Positions 18,990 through 20,717 of a DNA stretch of 20,717 bases are shown here, one piece after another. A program made the translations under genes and the position numbers. Location of the stretch: IMG/VR virus record IMGVR_UViG_3300001460_000272, positions 1 through 20,717 of that record. One strand, written 5' to 3'. The notes under the pieces were generated by a model. The model searched no databases and had not been told where the DNA came from. It worked only from the letters and a program-made list of their open reading frames with translations. The DNA comes from a virus. Each line of letters begins with the position of its first letter. The first letter of the stretch is position 1.

Positions 18990-20717
18990 ATGTTAGTAAA
19001 CATTATACAGAATACAATAAGTAGTTTTCGTAGTGCATTAGCAGCAGCCGAAGTCATCACAACCAATCTAAAGATGTGGCTTGGATTTGAAACGAGCGAA
19101 ACATTAGGTACGGAGGAAGTTGTCAATGGAGATTATTCAAATGGGTTAACAGGTTGGTCAACGCAAATACCAAGTGGTCAAGTTGTAGAGGTTGTAAACA
19201 ATCAGCTACACATAGATTACGATGCGTCTGAAACGCAAAACTCAACAGGAGTTAATCAAACTATCTTTGATGCAAATAAAACATATCAAATAGAAGTTGA
19301 CATTGAGTCTATTACAGGTACAATAAGAATACAAGCAGGTGGAGTTGTTAATGACTTTAATACAGATGGAATAAAAACTTTTATAGTAAAACCAACTTCG
19401 GCTATTTTATATATTATAAGGTCTAGTAATGGTAATAATGTTGATGCTGTTATTAATAACATCACCGTAAAAGAACTAACCCAAATAACACCTGACAAAT
19501 CGGGCAACAATAATGTAGGCGAGTTGTTTACAGGAAAGGCTCTTGATTTTAATGGCTCAACTGAATATGTAAATACAACAGGGTTCGAGATGAGTGGTAC
19601 AAGTGCTACTTTTGCATTTTGGATTTACCCTAAAGATACTGCATATCAGTTCGTGATGGATTTAGATGGTACTGTTAGAACTATATTAGGTTTATTTAAT
19701 GCAGGTAGTGGGCAAGTGTTTGCTTTTTTTAATAGTGGATTTAAGCAATTTGGTACACCTATACAGAACCAATGGCAACGTGTGGTATTTAGAGTAAATG
19801 CTTCAACTGTTGAGTGTTATGTTGATGGTGTTAAGTCTGGCTCAACTTTAGCATTAACATCTCCTATTGATTTAAGTACAGTTGGGAATTCAGTTATAGG
19901 AGGTAGATATGATACAACAAACGCAGCTAATAGATTTGATGGTAGTTTATCAGATTTTCAAATATATAATGCTTATTGGAGTACGGATGACATAGCATAC
20001 GATTACGCAAACCCAAATAAACTTGCAATAGATAACCCTAGTACGTCTTTAAGCGTTACAAACTTAAAAGCATATTGGGCGTTGAGCGAGGGCGATGGAT
20101 TGGTAGCTTATGATAGTGGAACTAATTTGGAAGAGGAAGAGGTTGTTGATGGAGATTTTTCATCAGAAACTAATTGGGTATTAAGTAGTGCATCTATAAG
20201 TGACAATAAATGTACTATGACATCTGTCGGAGGAGCTTCAACTTATTTTTATCAAACAGGGTTAAGTTTAACTCAAAACAAATCTTATAAAATATCTTTT
20301 AAAGCGACTAGAATAAGTGGAGATACCAACTTAGCGTTTTCTTCATTTACAGGTACTAACGTACCTAATTCGCCTACAATATCTCAAAGTGGAGAATATT
20401 CCTTCGATTTTACACCTTCTAGTACTGTACCTAATTTTGGGTTAAAAAGAGTTACAGGTAATAGTGGAGCGGTTTGGGAAATAGAAAACTTTTCTGTTCG
20501 AGAAGTAACCGCATCCGACCACGGAGGTTTGATTAATGGAGCTGTATACGTTGATGCTCAACCAAGAATACCACAACTAGGTATGATGAATTGGGCGAAA
20601 AGTACACCTGTGGCAGATGAGGTTACTTTAATACCTAACCCAACTATACCAACACAAGACATCTTCGGTAACGCAGTTCGAGATAGATTGAACTCGTTTA
20701 ATTTAGACGGAACAGGT
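18990..20717 (+). CDS. LamG and carbohydrate-binding-module adhesin, truncated by the window end
   Basis: The frame is open from ATG 18990 to the last base, 576 codons without a stop. The architecture is repeated. Unit 1 has a starting strand NLKMWLGFE (26-34), a carbohydrate-binding-module-like segment running from VVNGDYSNGLTGW (44-56) to NNITVKEL (156-163), DKSGNNNVGEL (169-179), and a concanavalin/LamG body (about 180-340) with GKALDFNGSTEYVN and SATFAFWIYP. Unit 2 has NLKAYWAL (358-365), a second CBM-like segment from VVDGDFSSETNW (385-396) to ENFSVREV (499-506), DHGGLINGAVYV (510-521), and FNLDGTG at the window edge, where the next LamG would begin. Such proteins are typically host-binding fibres. 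The catalytic state and C-terminus are unseen. Confidence 0.75.
   Translation, partial: MLVNIIQNTISSFRSALAAAEVITTNLKMWLGFETSETLGTEEVVNGDYSNGLTGWSTQIPSGQVVEVVNNQLHIDYDASETQNSTGVNQTIFDANKTYQIEVDIESITGTIRIQAGGVVNDFNTDGIKTFIVKPTSAILYIIRSSNGNNVDAVINNITVKELTQITPDKSGNNNVGELFTGKALDFNGSTEYVNTTGFEMSGTSATFAFWIYPKDTAYQFVMDLDGTVRTILGLFNAGSGQVFAFFNSGFKQFGTPIQNQWQRVVFRVNASTVECYVDGVKSGSTLALTSPIDLSTVGNSVIGGRYDTTNAANRFDGSLSDFQIYNAYWSTDDIAYDYANPNKLAIDNPSTSLSVTNLKAYWALSEGDGLVAYDSGTNLEEEEVVDGDFSSETNWVLSSASISDNKCTMTSVGGASTYFYQTGLSLTQNKSYKISFKATRISGDTNLAFSSFTGTNVPNSPTISQSGEYSFDFTPSSTVPNFGLKRVTGNSGAVWEIENFSVREVTASDHGGLINGAVYVDAQPRIPQLGMMNWAKSTPVADEVTLIPNPTIPTQDIFGNAVRDRLNSFNLDGTG

Noticed and set aside
18990-20717. 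Diversity-generating retroelement target in the adhesin
   Set aside because: No reverse transcriptase or template repeat is visible in the window, so there is no support for it here.

Overview
The window is part of a tailed-phage (or prophage) genome whose host is most likely a member of the Bacteroidota, probably a flavobacterium. The sequence shows AT-rich DNA, every gene on the + strand, constant ATGA, TAATG and longer gene overlaps, and start codons preceded by A-rich stretches rather than Shine-Dalgarno sequences. Two boxes match the Bacteroidota -7 promoter element TAnnTTTG. Several proteins look like families I know mainly from Bacteroidota phages: a DUF3127-like OB-fold protein, two very large tail proteins and the major capsid protein. 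No database search was possible, so family names rest on motifs and recall.

Layout. (1) 1-1183: end of an early cluster with a partial recombination-type protein, a small helix-turn-helix protein, a protein with a DnaA-type DNA-binding domain and an SSB-like OB-fold protein, closed by an intrinsic terminator. (2) 1213-4381: replication and nucleic-acid metabolism, with a winged-helix replication initiator that carries iteron-like repeats inside its gene (possible origin), a very AT-rich DNA methyltransferase, a VRR-NUC nuclease, four tiny coupled ORFs and a MazG-like protein. (3) 4401-5160: a promoter-like box, a short leader with two mutually exclusive hairpins (one an intrinsic terminator), a 68-aa protein and a sigma-70-like factor. 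(4) 5123-7680: zinc-binding protein, ParB-like protein, HNH nuclease, then small and large terminase. (5) 7730-15831: tail module comprising a probable tail assembly chaperone with a -1 frameshift on a T9 run, tail completion proteins, two large tail proteins and a tape-measure protein. (6) 15831-18979: XkdF-like prohead protease, scaffold-like protein, HK97-fold capsid, likely tail tube protein, terminator, and a small virion protein. (7) 18990-end: a LamG/carbohydrate-binding-module adhesin running off the window.

How it works together. The early genes would replicate and recombine the genome, the sigma-like factor may redirect host RNA polymerase to later genes, the HNH nuclease and terminase would cut and package DNA, and the rest builds a siphovirus-type particle. 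The gene order is unusual: tail genes separate the terminase from the head genes, and no portal is recognisable.

The most notable signals are the chaperone frameshift; the attenuator-like leader before the sigma gene; the intragenic iterons; strong depletion of GATC, with surviving sites concentrated in the one-strand octamer AGATCTGG; and a nested, duplicated LamG/CBM architecture in the last protein. I saw no integrase, lysis gene, tRNA or CRISPR array.
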